Below the pieces are notes generated by a model that was not told the origin of the DNA, ran no database searches, and saw only the letters and a program-made list of their open reading frames with translations. From Prolixibacteraceae bacterium (lineage in GTDB: Bacteria; Bacteroidota; Bacteroidia; Bacteroidales; Prolixibacteraceae), in NCBI GenBank assembly GCA_019856515.1, contig CP082230.1:4216001-4280000 (forward strand): 64,000 bases of DNA, given 5' to 3'. Made by a program: the position numbers and the translations under genes. Of this stretch, positions 8,768 through 17,483 are shown piece by piece (position 1 is the first letter of the stretch; every line of letters starts with the position of its first letter).

Positions 8768-9739
8768 TTAGTCAAATGACTGTCCCATGTTCGAAGAGTA
8801 TTCGATCATCTTTTCGTACTCCTCTGGGGTTAAATCCTGGAAGTAGAAGTTTTGAGGGTTTACAGCTCTTTTGTTCTTATGTACTTCGTAGTGAAGGTGT
8901 GGACCTGTCGATTTTCCTGTACTTCCAACATATCCAATTACATCTCCTCTATGTACTTTTTGACCTTTCTTGACATTGAATTTACTCATATGAGCATACA
9001 GCGTTTCATAACCAAATCCATGATCAACTAAGACGTGAAGCCCATATCCTACTTTACTCTTAATCACTTTGGTTACTTTTCCATTTCCTGTGGAGAAAAT
9101 TTCAGTGCCAATAGGTGCCGCAAAGTCCATTCCATAATGGAATTTCGGAATTTTATAAATTGGGTCAAATCGTATACCCCAACCAGATGCAACTCTTTTA
9201 AGATCTTTATTGGCTACAGGCTGTATTGATGGAATACAGGTTAACATCTTCTCTTTGTTGAGCGCCATGTCGAGTACTTCGTCATAGCTTTTAGATTGAA
9301 TGTATAGCTGTTTGTAGAGTGTATTTATCTTTGCTGTTGTTTCGTCCACAAGTTTTTGATCATCCACACTAGAGAGTTCAGCAAATTTATTGATGTCGTC
9401 AAAATTGACTTGCTGAAGTTTTGATGGTATAGGTTCTGCTTCGAAAACAACACGGTAGATGTTGTTGTCTCTATATTGAATGTCTTTAAGAATGCCGGAC
9501 ATCTGTTTCATATCCTTATTCATTAAAACAAACTGATGTTTTAGATTGTCATTTTCCTTGATAAGGTCTATCTCTTTGCTTGACTGTAAGAGTTTTGTGG
9601 TCAGAAAGGATATAACTAGGGCAAAGAGGAAACTAGTTCCAAGGAATGAAGCAATTTTCTTTGCACGTTCCTTAAAATTGATTTCTACCTTATCGTAGCT
9701 TAGCGTTTCTGGATTAAACCTATAATTATCATTGGCCAT
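8768..9739 (-). CDS. membrane-anchored M23 (LytM/NlpD-like) peptidoglycan endopeptidase
   Basis: A 323-residue protein: cytoplasmic N-terminus, one transmembrane helix (about 33-50), a coiled-coil stalk (about 55-90), and a C-terminal M23 domain (about 185-290). The zinc ligands and catalytic histidines are intact: His201 and Asp205 in HYGMD, His250 in YAHM, His281 and His283 in HLHYE. It therefore looks like an active cell-wall hydrolase rather than a degenerate activator. It is divergent from alaS with a 195-bp gap, and 272 bp separate it from the MerR gene downstream. Confidence 0.9.
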   Translation of the reverse strand: MANDNYRFNPETLSYDKVEINFKERAKKIASFLGTSFLFALVISFLTTKLLQSSKEIDLIKENDNLKHQFVLMNKDMKQMSGILKDIQYRDNNIYRVVFEAEPIPSKLQQVNFDDINKFAELSSVDDQKLVDETTAKINTLYKQLYIQSKSYDEVLDMALNKEKMLTCIPSIQPVANKDLKRVASGWGIRFDPIYKIPKFHYGMDFAAPIGTEIFSTGNGKVTKVIKSKVGYGLHVLVDHGFGYETLYAHMSKFNVKKGQKVHRGDVIGYVGSTGKSTGPHLHYEVHKNKRAVNPQNFYFQDLTPEEYEKMIEYSSNMGQSFD

Positions 9740-9790
9740 GTAACGAATGATTTTTATCGTATTCTATTGAATATTGTTACCGAAATAATC

Positions 9791-9798
9791 TAAATTTG
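9791..9798 (+). promoter_or_regulatory. candidate -7 box for alaS
   Basis: TAAATTTG fits the Bacteroidota -7 consensus TAnnTTTG. A TTG lies 21 bp upstream at 9767-9769. It would give a leader of roughly 130 nt before the GTG start of alaS. Confidence 0.3.
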
Positions 9799-9934
9799 CA
9801 AACTTAGAGTAATATTCCGTTTTTTATCGTCTGTCGGCAAATGTAATAAAAATAATTCTTCATTATGTTGACATCCCCAATTAATGGAATATTAAAAGGA
9901 TAGAAAAGATAATTTTAATCAAAAATATAGTATC

Positions 9935-12556
9935 GTGAATTCAAAAGAGATTAGGCAGACCTTTTTAGACTTTTTTGCTTCAAAAGGACATGAGATTGTG
10001 CCATCGGCACCGATGGTGGTAAAAAACGATCCGACGTTGATGTTTACCAATGCTGGGATGAACCAATTTAAGGATATCTTTCTAGGTAACTCCGCCGCCA
10101 AATCTTCTAGAGTCGCCGATACCCAAAAATGTTTGCGCGTTTCTGGAAAACATAACGATTTGGAAGAGGTAGGCCATGACACCTACCACCATACCATGTT
10201 TGAAATGCTAGGGAATTGGTCTTTTGGAGATTACTTCAAAGAAGATGCCATTAACTGGGCATGGGAACTGTTGGTTGAAAAATTTGGTGTTCCTGCCGAT
10301 CGTCTTTATGTAACGGTTTATGAAGGATCGAAAGAGGATGGTGTCTCTTTTGACCAAGGCGCATATGATCTATGGGAGAATCATCTTCCTGCATCTCGCA
10401 TTATCAATGGAAATAAGAAAGATAATTTCTGGGAAATGGGAGAGACAGGTCCTTGTGGTCCATGTTCGGAGATTCATATTGATATTCGTTCGGATGAGGA
10501 TAGAGCGAAAGTCGATGGTTTGGATTTGGTGAACCAAGATCATCCTCAAGTGATTGAGATTTGGAACTTGGTTTTCATGCAATATAACCGCAAAGCAGAT
10601 GGATCGTTAGAGCCTCTTCCTAAAACCCATGTGGATACTGGAATGGGATTTGAGCGTCTTTGTATGGTGTTGCAAGGAAAGCAATCAAATTATGATACAG
10701 ATTTGTTTACTCCACTTATTGGCAAGCTAGAGGCTCTGTCGGGTAAGAAATATGGAGAAGATGAGAAGGTGGATATCGCGATGCGTGTTATTAGTGACCA
10801 CATACGTACGGTTGCTTTTGCTATTGCAGATGCACAGTTACCTTCAAATAATAAAGCGGGGTATGTTATTCGTCGTATCTTGCGTCGTGCGGTACGTTAC
10901 GGTTATACGTTCCTTGGATTTAGAAAAGCTTTCATGTTTGAGTTGGTGGACAACCTATCTGAAGAGATGGGAGAAGCTTTCCCTGAGATCGTTCAACAGA
11001 AGGATCTTATCATGAAGGTTACCAAAGAGGAGGAAGATGCTTTCTTGAGAACACTAGAGACTGGTATTCGTCTGTTAGATCGTATTGTGAAAGAGTCTGA
11101 AACTACTGGTGATAAGGTGGTAAAAGGAACTGTTGCATTCGAACTTTATGACACTTATGGTTTCCCATTGGACTTGACCGAGTTAATCGCTCGTGAAAAT
11201 GACATGGGGGTGGATATTGCCGGTTTTAATGAGGCAATGGAAGTACAAAAGAGTAGATCACGTAATGCAGCTTCTCAGGAGCTTTCGGATTGGACTTTTG
11301 TAAGCGATGAGATGGATTCTCAGTTTGTCGGATATGATGCAACTACAACAGCATTGCATATCTTGCGTTACAGACAAGTAAAACAGAAAAAGAAATCATT
11401 CTATCAAGTGGTATTTGATGTGACTCCTTTTTATGGTGAGTCCGGAGGACAGGTAGGTGATACAGGATATATTGAGGTGGATAACACCAAGTATAGTGTG
11501 GTAGATACCAAAAAGGAGAATAACCTAACGGTACATATCATGGAGACACTTCCTGAGAATGTGGAAGCACAATTTGTAGGCGTGGTGGACATGGATGCTC
11601 GTTTGGCTATTGCAAATAACCATACGGCGACTCATATTCTAGATCATGCTTTACGTAGAGTGTTAGGTACACATGTGGAGCAAAAAGGATCGTTGGTTAC
11701 AGCAGAGAATTTGCGTTTCGACTTTTCTCATTTCCAGAAAGTGACAGATGAAGAGTTGATTCAGATTCAGCAGGTGGCAAATGAGATGATTCGTGCCAAC
11801 TTCTCTCAAGAAGAGTTTCGTTCTATTCCTATGAGTGAAGCTGAAAAGATGGGTGCGATAGCGCTATTTGGCGAGAAGTATGGAGATGATGTCCGTGTGA
11901 TTAAGTTCGGTGAGAGTATTGAGCTTTGTGGTGGTACACATACTGCTTCTACAGGACAGATTGGTTCTTTGGTTGTGGTATCTGAATCGTCAATTTCGGC
12001 AGGTGTTCGTCGTATTGAAGCTATTACGGCTAAGAGGGCAGAGGCTTACCACGAAGAGCAATCAGCGATTCTGAAAGAGGTGAAAGCACTACTTAATAAT
12101 CCAAAGGATGTGGCCACTGCGCTTCAGAACTTGTTGGATGAACAAGTGGCTACGGCTAAGATGATTGAGTCGTTTCAGAAAGAAGCGGCCCAGAAGGTGA
12201 AGAGAGAGCTATTGGCTTCTGTGAAAGAGGTGAACGGAATGAACCTGATTGAAGGTATTGTTGCTGTGGATTCTGCAGGATCATTGAAAGATATTGCTTT
12301 CCAATTAAAAGGGGAGCTTGATAATCTTTGTTTTATTGTGGGAGCAGATCTTGGTGGAAAACCAAACTTGACAGTGATGATTTCTGATAATTTGGTGAAA
12401 GATAAAGGTCTTAATGCAGGTCAGATTATCCGTGAAGTAGCTAAGAAAATCCAAGGTGGTGGAGGCGGTCAGCCTTTCTTTGCAACCGCAGGTGGTAAGA
12501 ATGTAGCTGGATTACCAGAAGCTATTGCAGATGCAGTAGCCATTGTTTGTAAGTAA
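9935..12556 (+). CDS. alaS: alanyl-tRNA synthetase
   Basis: An 873-residue class II synthetase charging tRNA-Ala in the cytoplasm. It starts at a GTG codon; the first residues, [13 protein letters not shown], match the usual N-terminus of the family. The order is catalytic domain (about 1-250, with a [10 protein letters not shown] motif), tRNA-recognition domain, editing domain with zinc ligands His563 and His567 (HTATH) and Cys665 and His669 (CGGTH), and the C-terminal C-Ala domain ending in a Gly-rich GGGGGQP segment. Length is standard. The SEC-C gene follows 14 bp later and a terminator at 13476 closes the unit. No sign of truncation. Confidence 0.98.
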   Translation: MNSKEIRQTFLDFFASKGHEIVPSAPMVVKNDPTLMFTNAGMNQFKDIFLGNSAAKSSRVADTQKCLRVSGKHNDLEEVGHDTYHHTMFEMLGNWSFGDYFKEDAINWAWELLVEKFGVPADRLYVTVYEGSKEDGVSFDQGAYDLWENHLPASRIINGNKKDNFWEMGETGPCGPCSEIHIDIRSDEDRAKVDGLDLVNQDHPQVIEIWNLVFMQYNRKADGSLEPLPKTHVDTGMGFERLCMVLQGKQSNYDTDLFTPLIGKLEALSGKKYGEDEKVDIAMRVISDHIRTVAFAIADAQLPSNNKAGYVIRRILRRAVRYGYTFLGFRKAFMFELVDNLSEEMGEAFPEIVQQKDLIMKVTKEEEDAFLRTLETGIRLLDRIVKESETTGDKVVKGTVAFELYDTYGFPLDLTELIARENDMGVDIAGFNEAMEVQKSRSRNAASQELSDWTFVSDEMDSQFVGYDATTTALHILRYRQVKQKKKSFYQVVFDVTPFYGESGGQVGDTGYIEVDNTKYSVVDTKKENNLTVHIMETLPENVEAQFVGVVDMDARLAIANNHTATHILDHALRRVLGTHVEQKGSLVTAENLRFDFSHFQKVTDEELIQIQQVANEMIRANFSQEEFRSIPMSEAEKMGAIALFGEKYGDDVRVIKFGESIELCGGTHTASTGQIGSLVVVSESSISAGVRRIEAITAKRAEAYHEEQSAILKEVKALLNNPKDVATALQNLLDEQVATAKMIESFQKEAAQKVKRELLASVKEVNGMNLIEGIVAVDSAGSLKDIAFQLKGELDNLCFIVGADLGGKPNLTVMISDNLVKDKGLNAGQIIREVAKKIQGGGGGQPFFATAGGKNVAGLPEAIADAVAIVCK

Positions 12557-12570
12557 AACTCACTGTAAAG

Positions 12571-13407
12571 ATGGATAAGAAAAGTGCTTTCGAGATATTG
12601 GATAGCCAACGTTATGGTATTCCTTATGATGCCATTAGGTATCTGCAGAATTTGGAAAATGATACAGAGGTGTCACTTCAGATTATTGAGCGAATAAAGA
12701 GAGCTTATAATGAAGATGTGATCCTTGGTAATAGTTCGACGCAAACTTATCATGCAGCATTATGGTATGCTGTGGTAGCGGAGAAGCACCTCTCTTTGGA
12801 GTTGACTGAGTGGATTGCAAAGTTATACTCTACAGAGGCGATCCCTGATTGGGATATGCTAAATGAGCAGTTGCTGTATCTTGTTGGAGCCACGTCATCT
12901 CATTTCCAAGAGGCGGTAGATCGTTATTTGGATGCGATAAAGAAGGCATTGACTATTGAAGATCCTAAGCCTCCTTATATGTATCTATATGAGGCTGCTT
13001 TTTATATTACAACAGAGGAGCAACAGAAGAAGGTTTTGGCGCTGTTAGATACATCGATCGATAGAAAGTCTTTGTTCTCTGTGTTGTTGGCAGAAAAGGG
13101 CTACGGTTGGGCTAAAGATAAGATCCAAGAGTGGAGTGATAAGCATGGCTCTAACCATAAGAAGGGGAGTGATGACTTTCATACTGCTGAAGAGTATAAA
13201 TATGCTTTATCGCTCTTTGGTAAAGAGGCTCAGCCTCAATGTTTCTATGAGATGCGACCAGATTGGGAGACTCATTATAAGGGATTGGAGCCTATGTTTA
13301 TTGAGCAAGAAGCTCCTTCTTTGATGGACTTATCTAAAGTAGGTCGCAATGATCTTTGTCCATGCGGCTCGGGAAAGAAATATAAGAAGTGTTGTTTGAA
13401 TAGTTAA
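12571..13407 (+). CDS. SEC-C motif protein (DUF1186-like)
   Basis: A 278-residue protein ending in a SEC-C zinc motif (about 258-275, [13 protein letters not shown]), the same module found at the C-terminus of SecA, where it binds zinc and contacts SecB or ribosomes. The rest is all-alpha and resembles DUF1186 proteins, which are built of helical-repeat-like segments. No signal peptide, so probably cytoplasmic. It is 14 bp downstream of alaS and co-transcribed with it. Function is unknown; a role in protein quality control or ribosome association is only a guess from the SEC-C tag. Confidence 0.8.
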   Translation: MDKKSAFEILDSQRYGIPYDAIRYLQNLENDTEVSLQIIERIKRAYNEDVILGNSSTQTYHAALWYAVVAEKHLSLELTEWIAKLYSTEAIPDWDMLNEQLLYLVGATSSHFQEAVDRYLDAIKKALTIEDPKPPYMYLYEAAFYITTEEQQKKVLALLDTSIDRKSLFSVLLAEKGYGWAKDKIQEWSDKHGSNHKKGSDDFHTAEEYKYALSLFGKEAQPQCFYEMRPDWETHYKGLEPMFIEQEAPSLMDLSKVGRNDLCPCGSGKKYKKCCLNS

Positions 13408-13475
13408 TAATCCCCATTCTATTTTGAGGTGATTCTTCAATTGTTTCGAATAACTCTAATACATAAAATACAACG

Positions 13476-13508
13476 AAGAGAGGCAGATGTTATTTGCCTC
13501 TCTTTTTT
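13476..13508 (+). terminator. terminator of the alaS operon
   Basis: A 10-bp perfect stem (AAGAGAGGCA with TGCCTCTCTT) and a 9-nt loop, then a TCTTTTTT tract. The group IIC intron begins directly after the T-tract, at 13510, the classical insertion context of class C introns. Confidence 0.9.
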
Positions 13509-13509
13509 G

Positions 13510-14530
13510 GTGTGCCATGCATGTAAATTAACTAATCGGTGCAAGTCCGTAGTGGAGGTTTGTAGAGCCAACCACCTAGCAGAAGGCAAGGGTGCTTATC
13601 GTGAGGTATAACCTGAAGGAAGCCGTATGCAAAACTCTGATCCGAGGTATACGAATCTCATTAGGCGGTATATAACTGGATAAGCTTGCCAAACAAAGTG
13701 AAGTCCGAATTCTACACGGAGTTTATACCGTAGATGTGGCGGATAGATGGAGTGAAAGTTAATTTCCTTACCATGGGAGGTCTCACAGATGGATACAGTG
13801 TATTTTTTTTCCTGTCCATTCACAAAAAGTTAACTGTGAGAAGTCAGCCGAGGTCATAGTACTGTATCCACTTTACAGGAAGGACTGAATCTTAAATTGT
13901 TCATAATACAGACTGTTACCTAATGAAGGGATCAATGCAGAAAATATCGGAAGATAGCTACTTGAGTGAAGGTAGAGCGGAACTCGATAATAACTCAAGA
14001 GCGCACACTTTCAATGGGATAACTGAAGCCATTATGAAAACGACCATTACAACAGATAATTTATTAGAACGAGTCCTAGAATCAGATAACCTAAATAAGG
14101 CTTATTTACAGGTTTATCGAAATAAAGGGAGTCATGGAGTTGATGAGATGCAGGTGGAATCCTTAAAAGATTATCTCAGATTTCATCGAAAAGTTTTAAT
14201 AACAGAACTACGAAAAGGTAAGTGTTAACCCGATGGCGAATTATCATTATTTCATGCGGCATATTTGATCGGAGTTTTGAAGAGCAAAGCGTATGAATAT
14301 GCTAATACGAGGAAAAAGTATTGGCGCATTTCATTTCAAAGAGTCCAATTCTACAAACGACTATAACGAATAAGAATTTGGAGAAGGCAGGCTATATTAC
14401 GCTAAGTGATTATTATCAGAGAGTAAAGTCGTGATTTAGGGAGTCGCCGTATACGAGACCCGTACGTACGGTGGTGTGGGAGGTGTACTGGAAGATTAAA
14501 TATCTTCCAGCCATCTACCCGATTCTCTAT
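13510..14530 (+). mobile_element. degenerate group IIC intron, internally deleted
   Basis: The 5' end GTGTGCC, followed by conserved domain I blocks (GCAAGGGTG, CTGAAGGAAGC, GAGGTATACGAATCTCAT, CTTACCATGGGAGGTCT, AGTCATAGTACTGTATCC), closely resembles the Oceanobacillus iheyensis class C ribozyme as I recall it. Domain V is at about 14443-14482 (CGCCGTATACGAGACC then CGTACGTACGGTGGTGTG). A domain VI hairpin follows (CTGGAAGAT with ATCTTCCAG, 14487-14511). The 3' boundary is near CTACCCGATTCTCTAT; its exact base is uncertain. The element is about 1.0 kb instead of the usual 1.8-2 kb because most of the maturase gene is missing. It lies directly behind a terminator and before a second one, so it interrupts no gene. 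RNA domains I, V and VI look preserved, so splicing or mobilisation in trans by another maturase is conceivable. Confidence 0.88.
13923..14434 (+). pseudogene. remnant of the group IIC intron reverse transcriptase/maturase
   Basis: The N-terminus is readable (likely original start ATG at 14034, then NLLERVLESDNLNKAYLQV and NKGSHGVDEMQVESL, the RT0 region). It stops at the TAA at 14226-14228. The same frame resumes with the maturase C-terminus (LIGVLKSKAYEYANTRKKYW, about 14262-14327). A 5-bp tandem duplication (ATTTC at 14328-14332 and 14333-14337) then shifts the frame, and the tail continues in another frame as SPILQTTITNKNLEKAGY to the TGA at 14432. All reverse-transcriptase core motifs, including YADD, are absent: roughly 300 codons were deleted. 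It cannot make a functional maturase. Confidence 0.88.
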
Positions 14531-14548
14531 GTGGAGGTGATCGACAAT

Positions 14549-14586
14549 AAAAGAGGTTTGCTATCAATATAACAAACCTCTCTTTT
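14549..14586 (-). terminator. bidirectional terminator after the NmrA-like gene
   Basis: AGAGGTTTG pairs with CAAACCTCT (9 bp, 12-nt loop). T-tracts lie on both sides: CTCTTTT on the plus strand and TTTTATT on the minus strand, so it can end the minus-strand gene at 14609. Confidence 0.75.
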
Positions 14587-14608
14587 AATGGAATTATATA
14601 CCTCCTGT

Positions 14609-15466
14609 TTAGAAGGTCTCTTGGATGTATGCTTCGAGTGTTTTAGGTTCGCGATGCATATATTTTATAAAGTCTTCAGATGTAAATTCAGCTCTTCCTT
14701 GTTTGATCCGATTACACACTGCGCTCATCTGAATGATCAGTTGAATAGAGAACTTCTCCTTGACCTTTTCTCTGATGAATTTAATCGCAGATGGCTTGGT
14801 GTAGCTAATGGTCTTACCTATTTTCTTCGAGATCATTTCGGCCACTTCATAGAAGTTGTAGCACTTTGATCCAGTAATCTCTAGCTCTTTATTGCGTAGA
14901 CTCTCATCGTCTAATGATCGGTATGCAACATCCACAACATCACGAATATCTGTGAAATTAACTTTGCCATTACCAGCCGTCATTGTGATGGTCTGATGAA
15001 GAGATATCTCATTGCCATTCAGACGTTGGATGTTTTGCATGAAAAACCCAGAACGAATGATTGTATAAGGAATCCCTGATTCAATAATGTATTTTTCAAC
15101 ACTAAGATGTGGTATCATTTTGCTCTTTTCTGTGTTGGTTACAGAAAGGAACGTAATGTGTTGAATGTTCTTTTGTTTGGCCACTTCAATAAGAGGTAGA
15201 ATATATCTCTTTGTGTTTTTTAGTGCTGGTGGCCTAATCAGTATAAGCTTTTGAATGCCATCAAGTGCCTTTTCAAATGTGTGTGTATTAAAAAAGTCAA
15301 AGGGTCTGACCTCAAATTGACTTATTTGAGTATCGACTTTGGCTTCGTTTTCTCTACGAACTCCCGCAATAATGTTCTTTTTATCACAAGATGCTTCCTG
15401 ACATTGCGAAAGAAGATGTCTTCCGAAAAATCCAGTACTGCCGGTGATTAATATATTTTCTCTCAC
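14609..15466 (-). CDS. NmrA-like NAD(P)-binding reductase (atypical SDR)
   Basis: A 285-residue atypical short-chain dehydrogenase of the NmrA/quinone-oxidoreductase-2 group. The Rossmann nucleotide-binding loop GSTGFFGRHL is at 9-18. There is no clear YxxxK catalytic pair, as usual in NmrA-type proteins, which act as NAD(P)H sensors or quinone or azo reductases. It is cytoplasmic, with no signal peptide. It forms a single-gene unit ending at the terminator at 14549, with 220 bp of non-coding DNA before the acyl-CoA ligase gene. Substrate and role cannot be read from the sequence. Confidence 0.82.
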   Translation of the reverse strand: MRENILITGSTGFFGRHLLSQCQEASCDKKNIIAGVRRENEAKVDTQISQFEVRPFDFFNTHTFEKALDGIQKLILIRPPALKNTKRYILPLIEVAKQKNIQHITFLSVTNTEKSKMIPHLSVEKYIIESGIPYTIIRSGFFMQNIQRLNGNEISLHQTITMTAGNGKVNFTDIRDVVDVAYRSLDDESLRNKELEITGSKCYNFYEVAEMISKKIGKTISYTKPSAIKFIREKVKEKFSIQLIIQMSAVCNRIKQGRAEFTSEDFIKYMHREPKTLEAYIQETF

Positions 15467-15687
15467 AAGAACTACCCTCTTTAAATATTCTTATAACACT
15501 GCTTCAAAATGTCTCTAGCTAACATTGTATCAATTACACCTTTAAATGATCTAAGACTTTACGCTCTATGTTGCTTATACATTGTTAAGAAAAAACACCG
15601 TAGGAAAGCCTATACTGCCATTTCTTGCTTTGTATAACCAAAACATCTTCGCGAGTTTTTATCACTCATCTCAAAATGCAATTGGTA

Positions 15688-17448
15688 TTATTGTCCACTA
15701 AAGATATCTTCTATTTTGTCTTTATATTTATCTAATATAACGTTTCTTTTCAACTTTAGTGTTGATGAGAGTTCTCCTGTTGTTGAACTCCACTGATCAA
15801 ATACCACTTTGATACGTTTAAGTTGTTCATGTTGCCCTAAACGTTTATTATATTGATTAACCTCTTTTTGTATGATTTGTTGTACTTTTTTCTCAGCAAT
15901 TTCGTCTTCATCTGTTGTTCCAAGAAGAAGATGCACCTCTTCCATGTTCGGAACGATCAGTGCACTTGCGAATTTTTGTCTGTCACCTACCACCATCAGC
16001 TCTTGAATCAGTGTACTCTCTTTGAGAAGATTCTCGATGGCTTGAGGGGCTACATATTTACCTCCTGAGAGTTTAAATATCTCTTTCTTTCTATCGGTTA
16101 TCTTCAGATATATTCCATTGATCAGTGTCCCTATATCACCAGTATGAAACCACCCATCTTTGTCAATAACCTGTTTGGTTAGTTCTGGTTCTTTATAGTA
16201 ACCTTGCATCAATGATGGCCCTTTGCATAGGATCTCGCCATCTTCTGCAAACGAAACTTCAACACCAGGAAGAATAGGGCCATTGGTTCCAACCATCAAC
16301 TCGTTGGTGACAATGTTGTTGACTGCAATTACTGGAGATGTTTCAGATAGACCATACCCCTCTAGTGCATAGATTTTGGCTGCTCCAAATACACGTGTGA
16401 TTCTTGGCTGTAGTGCAGCGCCTCCCGAAATAATTATCTCTAGGTTTCCTCCAAGTGCAGCTCTCCATTTATTAAATACTATCTTATTAGCAATGTACAA
16501 TGAAAGACGATAAAAGCGAGAGCCTTTGTCATTGAAGTCGTATTTTAACCCTAGATTTAACGCCCAGTTAAAAATACGTTTCTGTATCCCCTTAAGATCA
16601 TTTCCTTTCTTGACAATGCCATCGTAAATTCTTTCGAGCAGACGAGGTACTGTGCTGAACATATGCGGCTTCACCTCCTTGATCATGGCACTTATCTTTC
16701 CAATATTATCTACGAAATATATTGCCATCCCTTTGTATTGGAAGTGGTAAAGAATACTTCTCTCATAGATATGACATAGAGGGAGGAATGATATGATCTT
16801 TGCCGATGACCCTAAGCTGTGGTTATGACTATGTTGTACAAAGTTAGATACTAAGTTCTTATGACTTAGCATCACTCCTTTGGGTTTTCCTGTTGTTCCT
16901 GAAGTGTAGATTATGGTTGCAAGGTCATCTTCTGTAATTAACTTCTTCTGTTTGTTAACCACATCTAACTGATCTTGTGTAGGCTCTTTTTGTTGATCAA
17001 AGAGAGTCTTCCATGATGGAACTCCTTCTACTTCAGTAAAGCAAAAGATATGGTCCTTAGCTGATTCTGGGACGATATCTTTTACTCTTTTGTGTATTTT
17101 ATTATCAGAGATAAAAAGCATCTTGATCTCCGCATGATTGAATATATATGCATATTCATCTTCTGCAAGAGTTGTATAGACTGAAACATTAATGGCACCA
17201 ATCATTCCGATAGCCATATCAATCAGACACCATTCAGGTCTGTTTGTTGATATGATACCGATACGATCCCCTTTTCTTACCCCTCTCTGATAGAGTTGAT
17301 AAGCAAGAAGGTGGGTCAGGTTGTAATAGTCTTCTGATGACCTACAGATCCACTCCCCATGATCTTTGATGCACAGCGCATTGATTTTCGTGCTATATTC
17401 ATTTTTGTATCGATCGACAAGATCGAATACTCTTGATACTTTCCTCAT
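15688..17448 (-). CDS. long-chain acyl-CoA synthetase (AMP-forming), copy 1
   Basis: A 586-residue ANL-superfamily enzyme activating fatty acids to acyl-AMP and then acyl-CoA. The reading frame is open further upstream to 17580, overlapping the neighbouring gene. The ATG at 17448 is preferred because it gives MRKVSRVFDLVDRYKNEY, which aligns with the N-terminus of the adjacent paralogue. The P-loop YTSGTTGKPKG is at 181-191, the A5 motif GYGLSETSP near 390, and the hinge DRKKEIFKLSGGK near 490. It lies 35 bp downstream of the paralogue at 17484, so the two probably form an operon. Membrane-lipid recycling or uptake of exogenous fatty acids is the usual role. Confidence 0.88.
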   Translation of the reverse strand: MRKVSRVFDLVDRYKNEYSTKINALCIKDHGEWICRSSEDYYNLTHLLAYQLYQRGVRKGDRIGIISTNRPEWCLIDMAIGMIGAINVSVYTTLAEDEYAYIFNHAEIKMLFISDNKIHKRVKDIVPESAKDHIFCFTEVEGVPSWKTLFDQQKEPTQDQLDVVNKQKKLITEDDLATIIYTSGTTGKPKGVMLSHKNLVSNFVQHSHNHSLGSSAKIISFLPLCHIYERSILYHFQYKGMAIYFVDNIGKISAMIKEVKPHMFSTVPRLLERIYDGIVKKGNDLKGIQKRIFNWALNLGLKYDFNDKGSRFYRLSLYIANKIVFNKWRAALGGNLEIIISGGAALQPRITRVFGAAKIYALEGYGLSETSPVIAVNNIVTNELMVGTNGPILPGVEVSFAEDGEILCKGPSLMQGYYKEPELTKQVIDKDGWFHTGDIGTLINGIYLKITDRKKEIFKLSGGKYVAPQAIENLLKESTLIQELMVVGDRQKFASALIVPNMEEVHLLLGTTDEDEIAEKKVQQIIQKEVNQYNKRLGQHEQLKRIKVVFDQWSSTTGELSSTLKLKRNVILDKYKDKIEDIFSGQ

Positions 17449-17483
17449 TACTCCGTGTATTAATATAAATAGATGAATGTATA

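Noticed and set aside
13429..13823. Open frames of 60-75 codons on both strands (13429-13611 and 13596-13823)
   Set aside because: They lie within the terminator and the ribozyme domain I of the group IIC intron; conservation there is at RNA level.
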